Numbered from the stretch's first letter, positions 5,803 to 14,681 are shown. The stretch: 64,000 bases of DNA from Candidatus Gemmiger stercorigallinarum (GCA_019119495.1 DWWX01000020.1:245738-309737); one strand, 5' to 3'. Notes: generated by a model not told the origin, from the letters alone. Translations and numbers: made by a program.

Positions 5803-7278
5803 TTACAAAAGAATGCAGATCAGGCCGTCACAGCCGTCGTTGATGATGCGCTCCAGCGTGACCTGCAGGCGGCTGCGGGCTTCCTGGGGCATGTGCAGCA
5901 GCTTGGCCTGCACCCCCTCGTTGACCAGCTCGTTCAGGCTTTTGCCAAAAATATTGGTGTTCCACAGCTTGCCGGGGTCGCTCTCGAAATCCTGCAGGAT
6001 GCTTTTGATCAGCTCCTCGCCCTGCTGCTCGCTGCCCACGCTGGGCGAGATCTCGGTGTGGATGGTGGCCCGCATGATGTGCAGCGACGGCGCGCTGGCC
6101 GACAGCCGCACCCCGTACTGCCCGCCCTGGCGCACGATCTCCGGTTCCTCCAGCGCCAGCTCGTCGATGTCCGGCATGACGATGCCGTAGCCGGTGGCCT
6201 CCACCTGGTCCAGCGCGCCCTTGATCTTGTCGTAGGCACGCTTGGCCCGCGCCAGGCTGACCACGCAGGGCAGAAGCGTCGCTTCGTCCACAATGTCCAG
6301 CCCGGTCTGCTCGCCCAGGATCTTATAGAAGATATCCGGCGCGATGCGCAGCGTGATGCGCACGCTGCCGGTGGCCAGGTCCATGCCGCAGAGGCTGGCG
6401 CCGGTCAGGTACTCGCAGTCGATGGCCGGCGTCTGCCCGGCCACGTCCCGCATGCGCTGGATGCCCGCGGCATACTGCTGCAGGGCGCCGTAGACCGAGC
6501 TTTGCAGCCAGTGGCCCGGTTCCAGCATGGTAACCCAGGCAGGCATGTTGACGGCGATCTCCTGCACCGGGAACTCGTAAAGCAGCTGTTTCAAGATGGC
6601 GTCCAGTTTTTCGGCGGTGAGCTGGGTGCAGTTGACCGGGATGACCGGGCGGCCGTAGTCCCGCTCCAGGCCGGCGGCCAGGCTGCGGCTGGCTTCGCTG
6701 TCCGGGTCCACACAGTTGAGCAGGATCAGGTACGGCTTGCCGATGTCGTCCAGCTCGGCGATGATGCGCTGCTCGGCATCCAGATAGCGTTCCCGCGGGA
6801 TCTCGGCGATGCTGCCGTCGGTGGTGACCACCAGGCCCACGGTGGCATGCTCCCGGATGACCTTGCGGGTGCCGGTCTCGGCGGCCAGGTCAAAGGGCAC
6901 GGCGTTGTCGAACCAGGGGCTTTTGACCAGGCGCGGGGCATTGTTCTCCTCGTGGCCGAGGGCCCCGTCCACCATATAGCCCACGCAGTCCACCAGCCGG
7001 GCGCGGAAACTGCCCCCGCCCGAAAGCTCCACCTCCACCGCCTTTTCGGGGATAAATTTCGGCTCGGTGGTCATAATGGTGCGGCCGGCCGCCGACTGGG
7101 GCAGCTCGTCGGTGGCGCGCGCCCGCTGGGCGTCGTTTTTGATGTGGGGCAAAAGCATCAGCTCGGCAAACCGTTTGATCAGGGTGCTTTTTCCGGTGCG
7201 CACCGGTCCCACCACGCCGATATAGATATCGCCGCCGGTGCGCTGGGCAATGTTCTGGTAAATTTGTTCCTGCGTCAC
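5803..7278 (-). CDS. spoIVA: Stage IV sporulation protein A, coat-basement ATPase
   Basis: 491 residues, the same length as the B. subtilis protein. SpoIVA polymerises with ATP on the forespore surface and carries the coat. Seen: Walker A GPVRTGKST, the near-invariant DELPQSAAGRTIMTTEPKF, LVDCVGYMVDGALG, and the conserved C-terminal end LERIINDGCDGLICILL, which is required for localisation. The ORF-track start (7296, GTG) places the AAAGGGGG ribosome binding site inside the gene; the GTG at 7278 has the site at the proper distance and gives VTQEQIYQNIAQRTGG, matching the normal N-terminus. It is followed by yaaL and preceded by sipL. Confidence 0.95.
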   Translation of the reverse strand: MTQEQIYQNIAQRTGGDIYIGVVGPVRTGKSTLIKRFAELMLLPHIKNDAQRARATDELPQSAAGRTIMTTEPKFIPEKAVEVELSGGGSFRARLVDCVGYMVDGALGHEENNAPRLVKSPWFDNAVPFDLAAETGTRKVIREHATVGLVVTTDGSIAEIPRERYLDAEQRIIAELDDIGKPYLILLNCVDPDSEASRSLAAGLERDYGRPVIPVNCTQLTAEKLDAILKQLLYEFPVQEIAVNMPAWVTMLEPGHWLQSSVYGALQQYAAGIQRMRDVAGQTPAIDCEYLTGASLCGMDLATGSVRITLRIAPDIFYKILGEQTGLDIVDEATLLPCVVSLARAKRAYDKIKGALDQVEATGYGIVMPDIDELALEEPEIVRQGGQYGVRLSASAPSLHIMRATIHTEISPSVGSEQQGEELIKSILQDFESDPGKLWNTNIFGKSLNELVNEGVQAKLLHMPQEARSRLQVTLERIINDGCDGLICILL

Positions 7279-7292
7279 TTTGGGTCCCCCTT

Positions 7293-8831
7293 TCACAGTG
7301 CCGCCGGGATCAGCAGGCAGGTTTTCTCTGTGGTCATTTCCTGCACGGCGACGCCGGGCTCCGGCTCCAGATGGTTGGCCGCGGCCAGGTCCCTGGCGCG
7401 GGCATGGTAGCGTTTGGCAATGTCAAAAATGCGTTCGCCCTGGGATGCGTAGTAAAGATAAAGCGCCGGGCCGTCGGCTTTGTCGGCAAACTCCTCGCCC
7501 AGGGTCACCTCACGCAATGCCGGCGACGCCTGCACGGCAAACAGCCGGCCGTTCACGCTGAGCTCGACCTCCACCCGCAGGCGGCCGCCGGCTTTGGCAG
7601 AGGTCACCTTGCCCACCGCCCCGTGGGCGCGCAGGCAGTAGTCGGCGGGCGCGCCGGGCCAGCTTTGCGGCAGCTGCCAGACAAACGCCTTGTCGTAGCA
7701 GGTCAGCTCACCGCGGGGATCGGCGCAGAGCACATGGGCCGTGCCCTTGCCCGCAAACACAACGGTGTGCTCCTGCTCGCCGGGCATGGCTGCCAGCGCC
7801 CCCAGCGTGACAAAACAGCCGGTGACCTCGGCATCCGGGTCGGGCAGATCGTCGCTGATCTCGGCCTGCACCGCCGCGGGCAGCGGGCCGGCGTCGGTCA
7901 GCAGGCGGCAGGGCGCCGCGTCCGTTTCGGTCTGGCAGAGGGTGGAATAGGCGTCGGCCACGGCGGTATACTGCACATCCCGCCACAGTTCGGCGTGCAG
8001 CTTCCATGTAACGGTCAATGTGGGATCGCCGTCGCCGGCTTCCAGCGTGCTGCCCAGCACCTCGCCCCAGAACAGGCACTCATCCCCTTCCGCCGCGGCG
8101 GCCAGGTCCAGAGTCTGGCGCACGGGGAGTTCCACCTGGCGGGCGGTGATCTCCTCAACGCTGGCGGGCCGGAAGGCAGCCTGGATGCGCAGCGTTCCCT
8201 GGCAGTTGACCTGCCCGGTCAGGACGGTGGCGGCTTCCGGCAGGAACACGCCGGAGATGTCCAGCACCACCGCGTCGCCGGCGGGCAGCGGGATGCGGCT
8301 TTCGGCCGTGAAGGTCTTTTCCTCCACCGCCGCGCAGGCCCTGCCGTTCAGCACGCGGGTGCGCTGCTCGATGCCGCAGTCCGCCAGCGAGGTGACCAGC
8401 TCCAGCTGGTCCACCATCTGTACCGCCACGCACAGCGCGTAGGCGCCCCGCAGGTCGATGCGGTGCTCGCTGATGGCGCGGCAGTTGACGTATTCCAGCT
8501 CGCCGGAAACGGCGGCAGGGCCTGTCTCGTAGCGGCCTTCGGGCAGGTCGGCGGTCTTTTCAAACGGGAATTTCTGCTCGATGCGGTACAGCTGTGCGCC
8601 GGCCTCGTCCGACTGGTAGTAGACGGTGCAGCGCAGGTAGCCTTCCCCCTGCCATTTGGCGGCGGCGGTGTGGTTCTGCAAAAGCACCGGCTCCACCAGG
8701 CATTTGACGATCTTGAACACCGCCGGCAGATAATCCGGGATCAGGAGCTCGGTCTCCACCGGCAGCTCCAGCCTTGTCTCCCACCGGCCGCCGTAGGCGG
8801 CGACGGTGTCTTTGAACACCTTCAATTCCAT
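7293..8831 (-). CDS. sipL: SPOCS/DUF3794-LysM protein, SipL-type SpoIVA partner
   Basis: 512 residues. The N-terminal and central parts contain SPOCS/DUF3794-like stretches (for example LPVETELLIPDYLPAVFKIV and SEHRIDLRGAYALCVAV). The last 60 residues read as a LysM domain (YYASQGERIFDIAKRYHAR). This architecture is that of Clostridioides SipL, which binds SpoIVA through LysM and is the counterpart of Bacillus SpoVID. The ATG at 8831 has AAAGGGG about 10 bases upstream; the longer ORF-track start runs into the terminator region. The stop is 14 bases before spoIVA, so the two binding partners are cotranscribed. Confidence 0.88.
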   Translation of the reverse strand: MELKVFKDTVAAYGGRWETRLELPVETELLIPDYLPAVFKIVKCLVEPVLLQNHTAAAKWQGEGYLRCTVYYQSDEAGAQLYRIEQKFPFEKTADLPEGRYETGPAAVSGELEYVNCRAISEHRIDLRGAYALCVAVQMVDQLELVTSLADCGIEQRTRVLNGRACAAVEEKTFTAESRIPLPAGDAVVLDISGVFLPEAATVLTGQVNCQGTLRIQAAFRPASVEEITARQVELPVRQTLDLAAAAEGDECLFWGEVLGSTLEAGDGDPTLTVTWKLHAELWRDVQYTAVADAYSTLCQTETDAAPCRLLTDAGPLPAAVQAEISDDLPDPDAEVTGCFVTLGALAAMPGEQEHTVVFAGKGTAHVLCADPRGELTCYDKAFVWQLPQSWPGAPADYCLRAHGAVGKVTSAKAGGRLRVEVELSVNGRLFAVQASPALREVTLGEEFADKADGPALYLYYASQGERIFDIAKRYHARARDLAAANHLEPEPGVAVQEMTTEKTCLLIPAAL

Positions 8832-8950
8832 AGTGTGCATGCCCCTTTCTGCGGGTCTGTAATGTGCCAAAGCGCAGAGCCGTGCAGGGTTGGGCACCTT
8901 GCGTTTTCTGCCGCCCGCCTTCCACGCTTTCTTGTGCATCTATATGCGGG

Positions 8951-8999
8951 CACAAAACAAAATAGGCATCCCGCGCCGGGGAAAGTTGCGCGGGATGCC
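8951..8999 (-). terminator. Second terminator downstream of spoVM
   Basis: Perfect 12-base-pair stem (GGCATCCCGCGC with its complement, 8965-8976 and 8988-8999) followed on the minus strand by TATTTTGTTTTG. It lies 25 bases after the first terminator and insulates sipL-spoIVA from the housekeeping operon. I see no convincing promoter for sipL in 8840-8965; CATATAGA near 8945 is only a weak sigma-E-like -10. Confidence 0.75.
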
Positions 9000-9023
9000 T
9001 TGGATGCACGGGTCATGCAGGGC

Positions 9024-9060
9024 AAAAAAAACAGCCCGGCCTGCTGCGGGGCAGTGCCGG
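9024..9060 (-). terminator. Terminator of the thiN-spoVM transcript
   Basis: On the minus strand a GC-rich imperfect stem (CCGGCACTGC / GCAGCAGGCCGG) is followed by eight T residues after GC. It starts about 18 bases after the spoVM stop. Confidence 0.8.
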
Positions 9061-9077
9061 GGATTTGTGTATACGGC

Positions 9078-9149
9078 TTATTTTACTTTGAATACGGCCC
9101 GCAGCAGCCAGCTGAGCGCCTTGGGGCATTTGACGACGACGATTTGCAT
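9078..9149 (-). CDS. spoVM: SpoVM, 23-residue spore surface peptide
   Basis: Too short for the ORF track. It encodes MQIVVVKCPKALSWLLRAVFKVK, an amphipathic basic helix like Bacillus SpoVM (26 residues, same M..x..K.PK.L...LRA.. pattern). SpoVM sits in the outer forespore membrane, prefers its positive curvature and anchors SpoIVA. The ATG is preceded by GGGAGGT at 7 bases, and two terminators follow the TAA. It stands directly after thiN, the same neighbour as in B. subtilis, and next to sipL and spoIVA. The match is read by eye against the known peptide, but pattern, length, ribosome binding site and synteny agree. Confidence 0.9.
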   Translation of the reverse strand: MQIVVVKCPKALSWLLRAVFKVK

Positions 9150-9221
9150 GGCACACACCTCCCTGTTTGACCGTGTATGCCATTGTATGCCGCGGGCGGG
9201 CGATGCGTCACTGCCGGGCGG

Positions 9222-9869
9222 TCATGCCCCGCTGTCGGCGCGGGTCAGCACAACCAGGCCGCTGCCGCCGGTGCAGGCCAGGTGCGCCTGCGGGGCGGTG
9301 AACTCGTTGCTGACGCCCAGCGGAAAATCCGGCGTAAGCGTGGCGGCGCAGAGCGGGTAAAACACCCCCGCCAGGTCAACGCCGGTCAGCGGGCCGTCCA
9401 GCGGGAACACCGAAAGATACATCCAGTCCCCTTTTGCCAGCGTCAGCGGGCGGCCGGGCAGCAGGTAGTGCAGCTCGCTGCGGTCGCCGGCCAGGGTGAC
9501 GCAGACGCCGTTTTTGGCCAAAAACAGCCCGGTGGCGATGTTGGCCAGGGTGTGTTCCATCCGGGCGCCGCCCAGCGCCCCCAGCATGGTGACGGTCCGG
9601 GCGCCGTGTTCCAGCAGCCAGCGGGCGGCGTAGTGGGTGTCGGTATCGTCCTTGACATGGGGCAGCACGATGGTATGGCCGGTCTGGGGCGGGCGCGGGG
9701 CCGAGTCGAAATCGCCCACGATCAAATCGGGCTGCACGCCCAGGCGTTCGGCATGGCGGTAGCCGGCGTCGCAGGCAACGATGCAGTCGCCGGGGCGGAT
9801 ATACCGGCGCACCGCCGGCGTGACCGGGCCGGCGGAAAGGATCACCGCGCGGGTAACGGGTTTTGTCAT
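9222..9869 (-). CDS. thiN: Thiamine pyrophosphokinase
   Basis: 215 residues. Transfers pyrophosphate from ATP to thiamine to give thiamine pyrophosphate. Seen: IVACDAGYRHAERLGVQPDLIVGDFDS (the conserved D..GDFDS substrate/Mg site), HVKDDTDTHYAARW and GALGGARMEHTLANI, all in the family order. The ATG at 9869 has GGAGG at 7 bases; the ORF-track extension is not supported. It precedes spoVM with a 72-base gap. rpe, which lies between rsgA and thiN in B. subtilis, is missing here. Confidence 0.93.
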   Translation of the reverse strand: MTKPVTRAVILSAGPVTPAVRRYIRPGDCIVACDAGYRHAERLGVQPDLIVGDFDSAPRPPQTGHTIVLPHVKDDTDTHYAARWLLEHGARTVTMLGALGGARMEHTLANIATGLFLAKNGVCVTLAGDRSELHYLLPGRPLTLAKGDWMYLSVFPLDGPLTGVDLAGVFYPLCAATLTPDFPLGVSNEFTAPQAHLACTGGSGLVVLTRADSGA

Positions 9870-9911
9870 GGCGGGCCTCCGCAAAAGTTTGATTTGGATA
9901 CCGGGACGCAG

Positions 9912-9943
9912 CGCCGGGGCGGATGCATCCATCCGCCCCGGCG
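9912..9943. repeat. Strong hairpin between rsgA and thiN
   Basis: A 14-base-pair perfect stem (CGCCGGGGCGGATG and complement, loop CATC) in the 108-base gap. There is no T-run on either side, so it is more likely an mRNA processing or stability element than a terminator. Confidence 0.5.
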
Positions 9944-9977
9944 TGTGTCCCCGCCGATGGCGGCGGATCTTGGGGTC

Positions 9978-10856
9978 CTATCTGGGTCCCTTTTTTGTCT
10001 CCCACTCTTTGACCTGGGCGGCTTCCTCGTACATGGCAAGGTAGCTGGCATAGCGGGTGGGGGAAATTTTGCCCTCTTCCAAAGCCGCACGGACGGCGCA
10101 GCCTGTTTCGGACCGGTGGGAGCAGCCGATAAAGCGGCACTGCTCCCGGTAGGGCGCAAACTCCGGGAACACCTGTTCCAGCTCCTCTTTGGGGATATGG
10201 CACAGGCGCTGGGTCTCCAGGCTGGCAAAACCGGCGGTGTCGGCGATGCGGCCGCCGCAGACCTCAAAGATCTCGGTCTCGCGGGTGGTATGGCGGCCGC
10301 GGCCCAGCTTGCGGCTGATCTCGCCGGTTTCGCGGTGGAGCTGGGGCGCAATGGTGTTGAGCAGCGTGGATTTGCCCACGCCGGAGTTGCCGCAGAACGC
10401 GCACAGCCTGCCCCGGATCCAGCCGCGCAGCTCGTCCAGCCCCTCGCCGGTGTCATAATGCACAAACACCAGCGGCAGGCCGCTTTGGGCGTAATCCGCC
10501 GCCAGCATATCGGCAGCGGACAGGTCGGTCTTGGTAAACACCAAAACCGGCTGGACGTTCTGGTACAGGGCGGCGGCCGCCAGCTTGTCCAGCACCAGGG
10601 TGCTGGGCACCGGCTGGGTGGTGCTGGCCACGATGAACAGCACGTCCAGGTTGGCCACCGGCGGGCGCACAAACACGTTTTTGCGGGGGGCGATGTCGTC
10701 GATCATATTGCCTTCGGCGTTGAGGGTGACGTTATCCCCTGCCACCGGCGTGACGCCCCGCTTGCGGAAGATGCCGCGGGCGCGGCACTCCTGCACGCCG
10801 GCGTCGGTGCGGACATAGTAAAAGCCGCCCACGCCCTTGGTGATATAGCCGGTCAT
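9978..10856 (-). CDS. rsgA: Ribosome small-subunit biogenesis GTPase RsgA
   Basis: 292 residues: N-terminal OB fold (about 1-70), circularly permuted GTPase (G4 FTKTDL, then G1 GNSGVGKSTLLN, then G3) and C-terminal zinc-binding region with CRFIGCSHRSETGCAV. RsgA checks late 30S subunits and is released by GTP hydrolysis. The ATG overlaps the prkC stop by 4 bases. The prpC-prkC-rsgA order is conserved in Firmicutes; in B. subtilis PrkC phosphorylates this GTPase, so coregulation makes sense. Confidence 0.95.
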   Translation of the reverse strand: MTGYITKGVGGFYYVRTDAGVQECRARGIFRKRGVTPVAGDNVTLNAEGNMIDDIAPRKNVFVRPPVANLDVLFIVASTTQPVPSTLVLDKLAAAALYQNVQPVLVFTKTDLSAADMLAADYAQSGLPLVFVHYDTGEGLDELRGWIRGRLCAFCGNSGVGKSTLLNTIAPQLHRETGEISRKLGRGRHTTRETEIFEVCGGRIADTAGFASLETQRLCHIPKEELEQVFPEFAPYREQCRFIGCSHRSETGCAVRAALEEGKISPTRYASYLAMYEEAAQVKEWETKKGPR

Positions 10857-12751
10857 CCTTCTTTGTACAGGAAGGTGCCGTCAGAGCGGTAAACGCTGCC
10901 GTCGCCGGTCTGGTAACGGTCCTCCCAGTTGCCGTCGCCCAGGTCCTCGGACCATCTTTTGACAATGGTGTTGGGATCGCCGTTCAGAACGCCGTCGTTT
11001 GTTGTTACCGGTGTCTCAGGCACGCCGCTGGAGACGGTCAGGCGCACGGTGGAGCCGATGCGCACCGTGCTGCCGCCGGCCGGCGACATGGAAAGCACCG
11101 TGCCGGCAGGCTGGTCGCTGGGGATCTCCTCCACCGAAGGCGTCACGTTCAGGCGGGTCAGGCGGGCGCGGGCTTCCTCCACCTGCAATCCCTCCACCGA
11201 GACCAGCTCCACGGTGGTGTCGATGCTGGCCTGGGCGATATACAAGGTAACGGTGGCGTCACCTTCCACCTGCTGGCCCGCCGCCGGGTCGGTGCGCACC
11301 ACCGTGCCGGAGGTCACGCTGTCGTCAATGACAAAGCTGCTGACGACGTTGTTGACCCCCATATCCTTGATGGCCTGCTCCGCCTCGTCCTTATCCATAC
11401 CAATGATGGTGTCCGGAATGGTGACCCAAAGGGGCCCCATGCTGACATACAGCGTGACGGCCTGGCCCTCCTTGACGATGCGCCCGGCGCGCGGATTCTG
11501 CTGGTAAATGACCCCTTCCTCGTACTGGGAGTTGTACTCGTACTGCCATTTGGGGGACAGCTGGGTGTAGTAGTCCGAGGCGCGGAACTCGCTCTCGGTC
11601 ATGTTGACAAAGTCGATCAGCTGCACGTCGGCCCGGTTGGAGAACAGGGGGTTGGTGGAGTTGGCAAAAATCAGGTAGACCAGGATAAAGGCGCCGATGA
11701 CAAAGGCCACCGCCATGCCGAAGAAGATGGGCACCACCGAGAACGGCTTGTCCCGTTTCTTTTTGCGGCTCTTGCCGTTTTTGCCGTGGTTGGTGCCCTG
11801 GCCGGCCCGGCGGGCGTCGGCGGTGCGCACGGCGGCGCGGGGCTTGTTGTCGTTGACGATCTTGTTGATAGTCCTGGCAGGTGCGTCGGTAGTCATATAC
11901 TCATACTCAAATTTGATGGAAGGGTTGTGCTTGAACTCGGTAATGGCGTCCAGCATTTCGCGGGCGGACTGGTAGCGGTCATCCGGCTCCTTGCTCATGG
12001 CCTTTTCGGTGATCTGGCGCAGGCCCTCCGGCACATTGGGGGCAACCTCGGCCAGGGGGCGGGGCTTCTCGGAGATCTGCATGATGGCGATGGAGACCGC
12101 GCCGGTGCCGTCGAAGGGCAGCTGGCCGCTGAGCATCTCGTACAGCATGACGCCCACCGAGTAGATATCGGTGCGGGCGTCGGTCTTGTCGCCCTTGGCC
12201 TGTTCGGGGCTGATATAATGCACCGAGCCGATGGCCTTGTCGCTGACGGTCTGGCTCTGCGCGCGGGAGAACCGGGCAATGCCGAAATCCATCATCTTGA
12301 TGGAACCGTCGGCCAGCAGCATGATGTTCTGGGGTTTGACGTCCCGGTGGACGATGCCCTTGGCGTGGGCATGCTCCAGCGCCGCCAGGATCTGGGTGGC
12401 AAAGTGCACCGTCTCTTTCCAGGTCAGGGCGCCGCCGCGCTGCTTGAGGTACTCTTTCAGCGTGATGCCGTCGATATATTCCATGACGATGTACTGCATC
12501 CTGTCCGACACAGAAACGTCGTACACCTTGACAATGTTGGGATGGCTGAGGATGGAAATGGCCTTGGACTCGTTTTTGAAGCGGCGGACCAGTTCCTCGT
12601 TGTCCATCAATTCCTCTTTCAGGACCTTGACAGCCACGGCGTTGCCGGTCTGGGTATCCTTGCCGCGGTAGACGTTGGCCATGCCGCCCACGCCGATCAG
12701 GCTCTCGATCAGATAGCGGCCATCCAGCTTTTTGCCGATCAGATTATCCAT
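10853..12751 (-). CDS. prkC: Membrane Ser/Thr protein kinase with PASTA domains
   Basis: 632 residues. Residues about 10-270 form a Hanks-type kinase: GVGGMANVYRG loop, VKVLKEE lysine, HRDVKPQNIM catalytic loop and DFGIARF. A basic, disordered stretch (GKNGKSRKKKRDK) leads to one membrane helix at about 345-365, followed outside by PASTA repeats (VTIPDTIIGMDKDEAEQAIK, then VSVEGLQVEEARARL) that bind muropeptides or cell-wall fragments. The C-terminal tail is Asp/Gly rich. It controls growth, germination and cell-wall processes in relatives. The start overlaps the prpC end by 8 bases, coupling kinase and phosphatase. Confidence 0.96.
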   Translation of the reverse strand: MDNLIGKKLDGRYLIESLIGVGGMANVYRGKDTQTGNAVAVKVLKEELMDNEELVRRFKNESKAISILSHPNIVKVYDVSVSDRMQYIVMEYIDGITLKEYLKQRGGALTWKETVHFATQILAALEHAHAKGIVHRDVKPQNIMLLADGSIKMMDFGIARFSRAQSQTVSDKAIGSVHYISPEQAKGDKTDARTDIYSVGVMLYEMLSGQLPFDGTGAVSIAIMQISEKPRPLAEVAPNVPEGLRQITEKAMSKEPDDRYQSAREMLDAITEFKHNPSIKFEYEYMTTDAPARTINKIVNDNKPRAAVRTADARRAGQGTNHGKNGKSRKKKRDKPFSVVPIFFGMAVAFVIGAFILVYLIFANSTNPLFSNRADVQLIDFVNMTESEFRASDYYTQLSPKWQYEYNSQYEEGVIYQQNPRAGRIVKEGQAVTLYVSMGPLWVTIPDTIIGMDKDEAEQAIKDMGVNNVVSSFVIDDSVTSGTVVRTDPAAGQQVEGDATVTLYIAQASIDTTVELVSVEGLQVEEARARLTRLNVTPSVEEIPSDQPAGTVLSMSPAGGSTVRIGSTVRLTVSSGVPETPVTTNDGVLNGDPNTIVKRWSEDLGDGNWEDRYQTGDGSVYRSDGTFLYKEG

Positions 12752-13493
12752 TTGTCCCCTCCGTTACTTCCACGCCCATCAAAAGGACCGTGATGTTGTC
12801 CTGCCCGCCGCCCTTGATGGCGCGGTCCACCAGGATGCGCGGCGCGTCGAAAAATGTGGTTTCCTGCAAGATCAGGGCGATCTCCTCGTCCGGGACCATG
12901 TTGGTCAGGCCGTCTGTGCAAAGCAGCAGCACGTCGCCGGGCTGGACCTCGCAGCGGTTGTATTCGGGCACGATGTTGGCCGAAACCCCCAGCGCCCGTG
13001 TGATAAGGTTTTTCTGCGGATGCGCGGCGGCCTGCTCGCGGGTGATCTGGCCGCTGTCCACCAGCTGCTGCACCATCGAGTGGTCGCGGGTCAGCTGGCG
13101 GATGCTGCCGCCCCGGCACAGGTAGGCGCGGCTGTCGCCCGCATGGACGATGTGCGCCATATTGCCGAACAGATACGCACAGACGCCGGTGGTGCCCATG
13201 CCGAGCATCTCCGGGTCCGAGGTAGCTTTATCATAAACCGCGCGGTTGGTAATGTCAAATCCGTGCATGATGAACTGCTTTTCCTCGCCATGGCGCAGTG
13301 TTTTGAGCTGGCGGGAAAAATACTGCAGCATGGTGTCGGTGGCGATCTTGGCCGCCGCGCGCCCGCCGTTGGCACCGCCCATGCCGTCGCATACGATGCC
13401 CCAGCCGGAACCGTCGGGCAGCTGCTGGCCGCAGTAGTTGTCCTGGTTTTCCTGCCGGCAGCTGCCGATATCTGTGAGCGCCGCAAGTTTCAT
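12744..13493 (-). CDS. prpC: PP2C-family Ser/Thr protein phosphatase
   Basis: 249 residues, the usual length of the bacterial PrpC/Stp family. Motifs in order: RQENQDNY, VCDGMGGANGGRAAA (metal-binding Asp), HAGDSRAYLCR, LLCTDGLTNMV, GGQDNITVLL. It removes phosphate from PrkC and its substrates in a Mn/Mg-dependent reaction. The gene overlaps rlmN by 4 bases (ATGA) at its start and prkC at its end, so the three are translated together. Confidence 0.96.
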   Translation of the reverse strand: MKLAALTDIGSCRQENQDNYCGQQLPDGSGWGIVCDGMGGANGGRAAAKIATDTMLQYFSRQLKTLRHGEEKQFIMHGFDITNRAVYDKATSDPEMLGMGTTGVCAYLFGNMAHIVHAGDSRAYLCRGGSIRQLTRDHSMVQQLVDSGQITREQAAAHPQKNLITRALGVSANIVPEYNRCEVQPGDVLLLCTDGLTNMVPDEEIALILQETTFFDAPRILVDRAIKGGGQDNITVLLMGVEVTEGTNG

Positions 13494-14572
13494 GTGGGGT
13501 CGTTCCTTTCCATGGCTGAACTTTGCCGGGCGTCCTCGCGCCGGAGCTGGCCGCAGGCCGCGCTGATGTCTGCGCCCAGGCGGCGGCGCACGGTGGCGTT
13601 GACGCCCAGCTGCTCCAGCAGATCGCGGAAACGGCGGATGTTTTTGTCGTCGGTGGCGGAATAGGGGCTGCCGTCGACGGGGTTGATGGGGATCAGGTTG
13701 ACGTGGGCGCCCATGCCGCGGATCAGGCGGGCAAGTTCGCGGGCGGTCTCAGGCGAATCGTTGACGCCGCGCACCATCGAATACTCAAAACTGATGCGCC
13801 GCCCGGTAGCCTGCTGGTAGCGGCGGCAGGCGGGGATCAGCTGCTCCAGCGGGTAGGCGTCGTTGACCGGCATCATGCTGCTGCGCATTTTGTTGTTGGG
13901 CGCGTGCAGCGAGATGGAAAGCGTCAGCTGCAGTTTGCGCTTGGCAAGCTCGTCGATCTTGGGCACCAGGCCGCAGGTGGACAGGCTGATGTTGCGCATG
14001 CCGATGTTGAGGCCGCCGGGGCTGGAGATGATCTCCAGAAAGTCCATGACATTATTGAAGTTGTGCAGCGGCTCGCCGATGCCCATCAGCACGATGTGGG
14101 AGACCCGCTCGCCGGTGTCCCGCTGGACGGTGTAGATCTCGGAAGCGATCTCCCCCGCCGTCAGGTCGCGGACGCGGCCCGCCTGGGTGGAGGCGCAGAA
14201 CCGGCAGCCCATGGCGCAGCCCACCTGGGTGGACACGCAGACCGAGTTGCCGTAATGGTAGCGCATGAGCACCGTCTCGATGCAGTTGCCGTCGGCCAGC
14301 TGCAAAAGATACTTGACCGTGCCGTCTTGGGAACACTGTTTGCGCCGGATGGACGGCGAAGCGATGGTGCAGGTCTGCTGCAGCTGCTCGATCAGTGCTT
14401 TGGGCTGGTCGGTCATGGCGGAAAAATCGGTGACGAGTTTCTGGTGCAGCCATTTGTAGATCTGCTTGGCGCGGAAGGCCGGCTGCCCCAGCGAGGCGAT
14501 ATACTCCGCCAGCCTGTCCTGCGTCAGGTCTGACAGGCAGACCGGCCGGGTTTGCTGTGTGGTGGGGGTCAT
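13490..14572 (-). CDS. rlmN: 23S rRNA (adenine2503-C2)/tRNA methyltransferase RlmN
   Basis: 360 residues. Radical SAM methyl synthase that modifies A2503 of 23S rRNA and A37 of some tRNAs. Seen: VSTQVGCAMGCRFCAST (CX3CX2C), VLMGIGEPLHN, LSISLHAPN, FEYSMVRGVNDS. The catalytic Cys in the C-terminal region is expected in ADISAACGQL, where it is present. The ATG has AAAGGAG at 9 bases and is preceded by its own promoter, so this starts a new transcription unit inside the long cluster. Confidence 0.96.
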   Translation of the reverse strand: MTPTTQQTRPVCLSDLTQDRLAEYIASLGQPAFRAKQIYKWLHQKLVTDFSAMTDQPKALIEQLQQTCTIASPSIRRKQCSQDGTVKYLLQLADGNCIETVLMRYHYGNSVCVSTQVGCAMGCRFCASTQAGRVRDLTAGEIASEIYTVQRDTGERVSHIVLMGIGEPLHNFNNVMDFLEIISSPGGLNIGMRNISLSTCGLVPKIDELAKRKLQLTLSISLHAPNNKMRSSMMPVNDAYPLEQLIPACRRYQQATGRRISFEYSMVRGVNDSPETARELARLIRGMGAHVNLIPINPVDGSPYSATDDKNIRRFRDLLEQLGVNATVRRRLGADISAACGQLRREDARQSSAMERNDPT

Positions 14573-14622
14573 GGCTGGCGCTCTCCTTTCCCGTCATAGT
14601 CCGGGCATTTTTCCGTCATTCT

Positions 14623-14653
14623 ATTATAGTACATTTCTGGAAGGAATTGTTAA
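14623..14653 (-). promoter_or_regulatory. Promoter of rlmN-prpC-prkC-rsgA
   Basis: Minus strand TTAACA (14648-14653), 19-base spacer, perfect TATAAT (14623-14628). The -35 box lies in a GAAGGAA-N8-TTCCTTC inverted repeat (about 14640-14662), which might be an operator or simply an AT-rich hairpin. Confidence 0.6.
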
Positions 14654-14681
14654 CTTCCTTCAAAATTTCAGAAATTTGCAA

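Noticed and set aside
8832-8965. Sigma-E promoter for sipL-spoIVA
   Set aside because: CATATAGA is present but without a good -35 at the right distance; not strong enough to list as a promoter.
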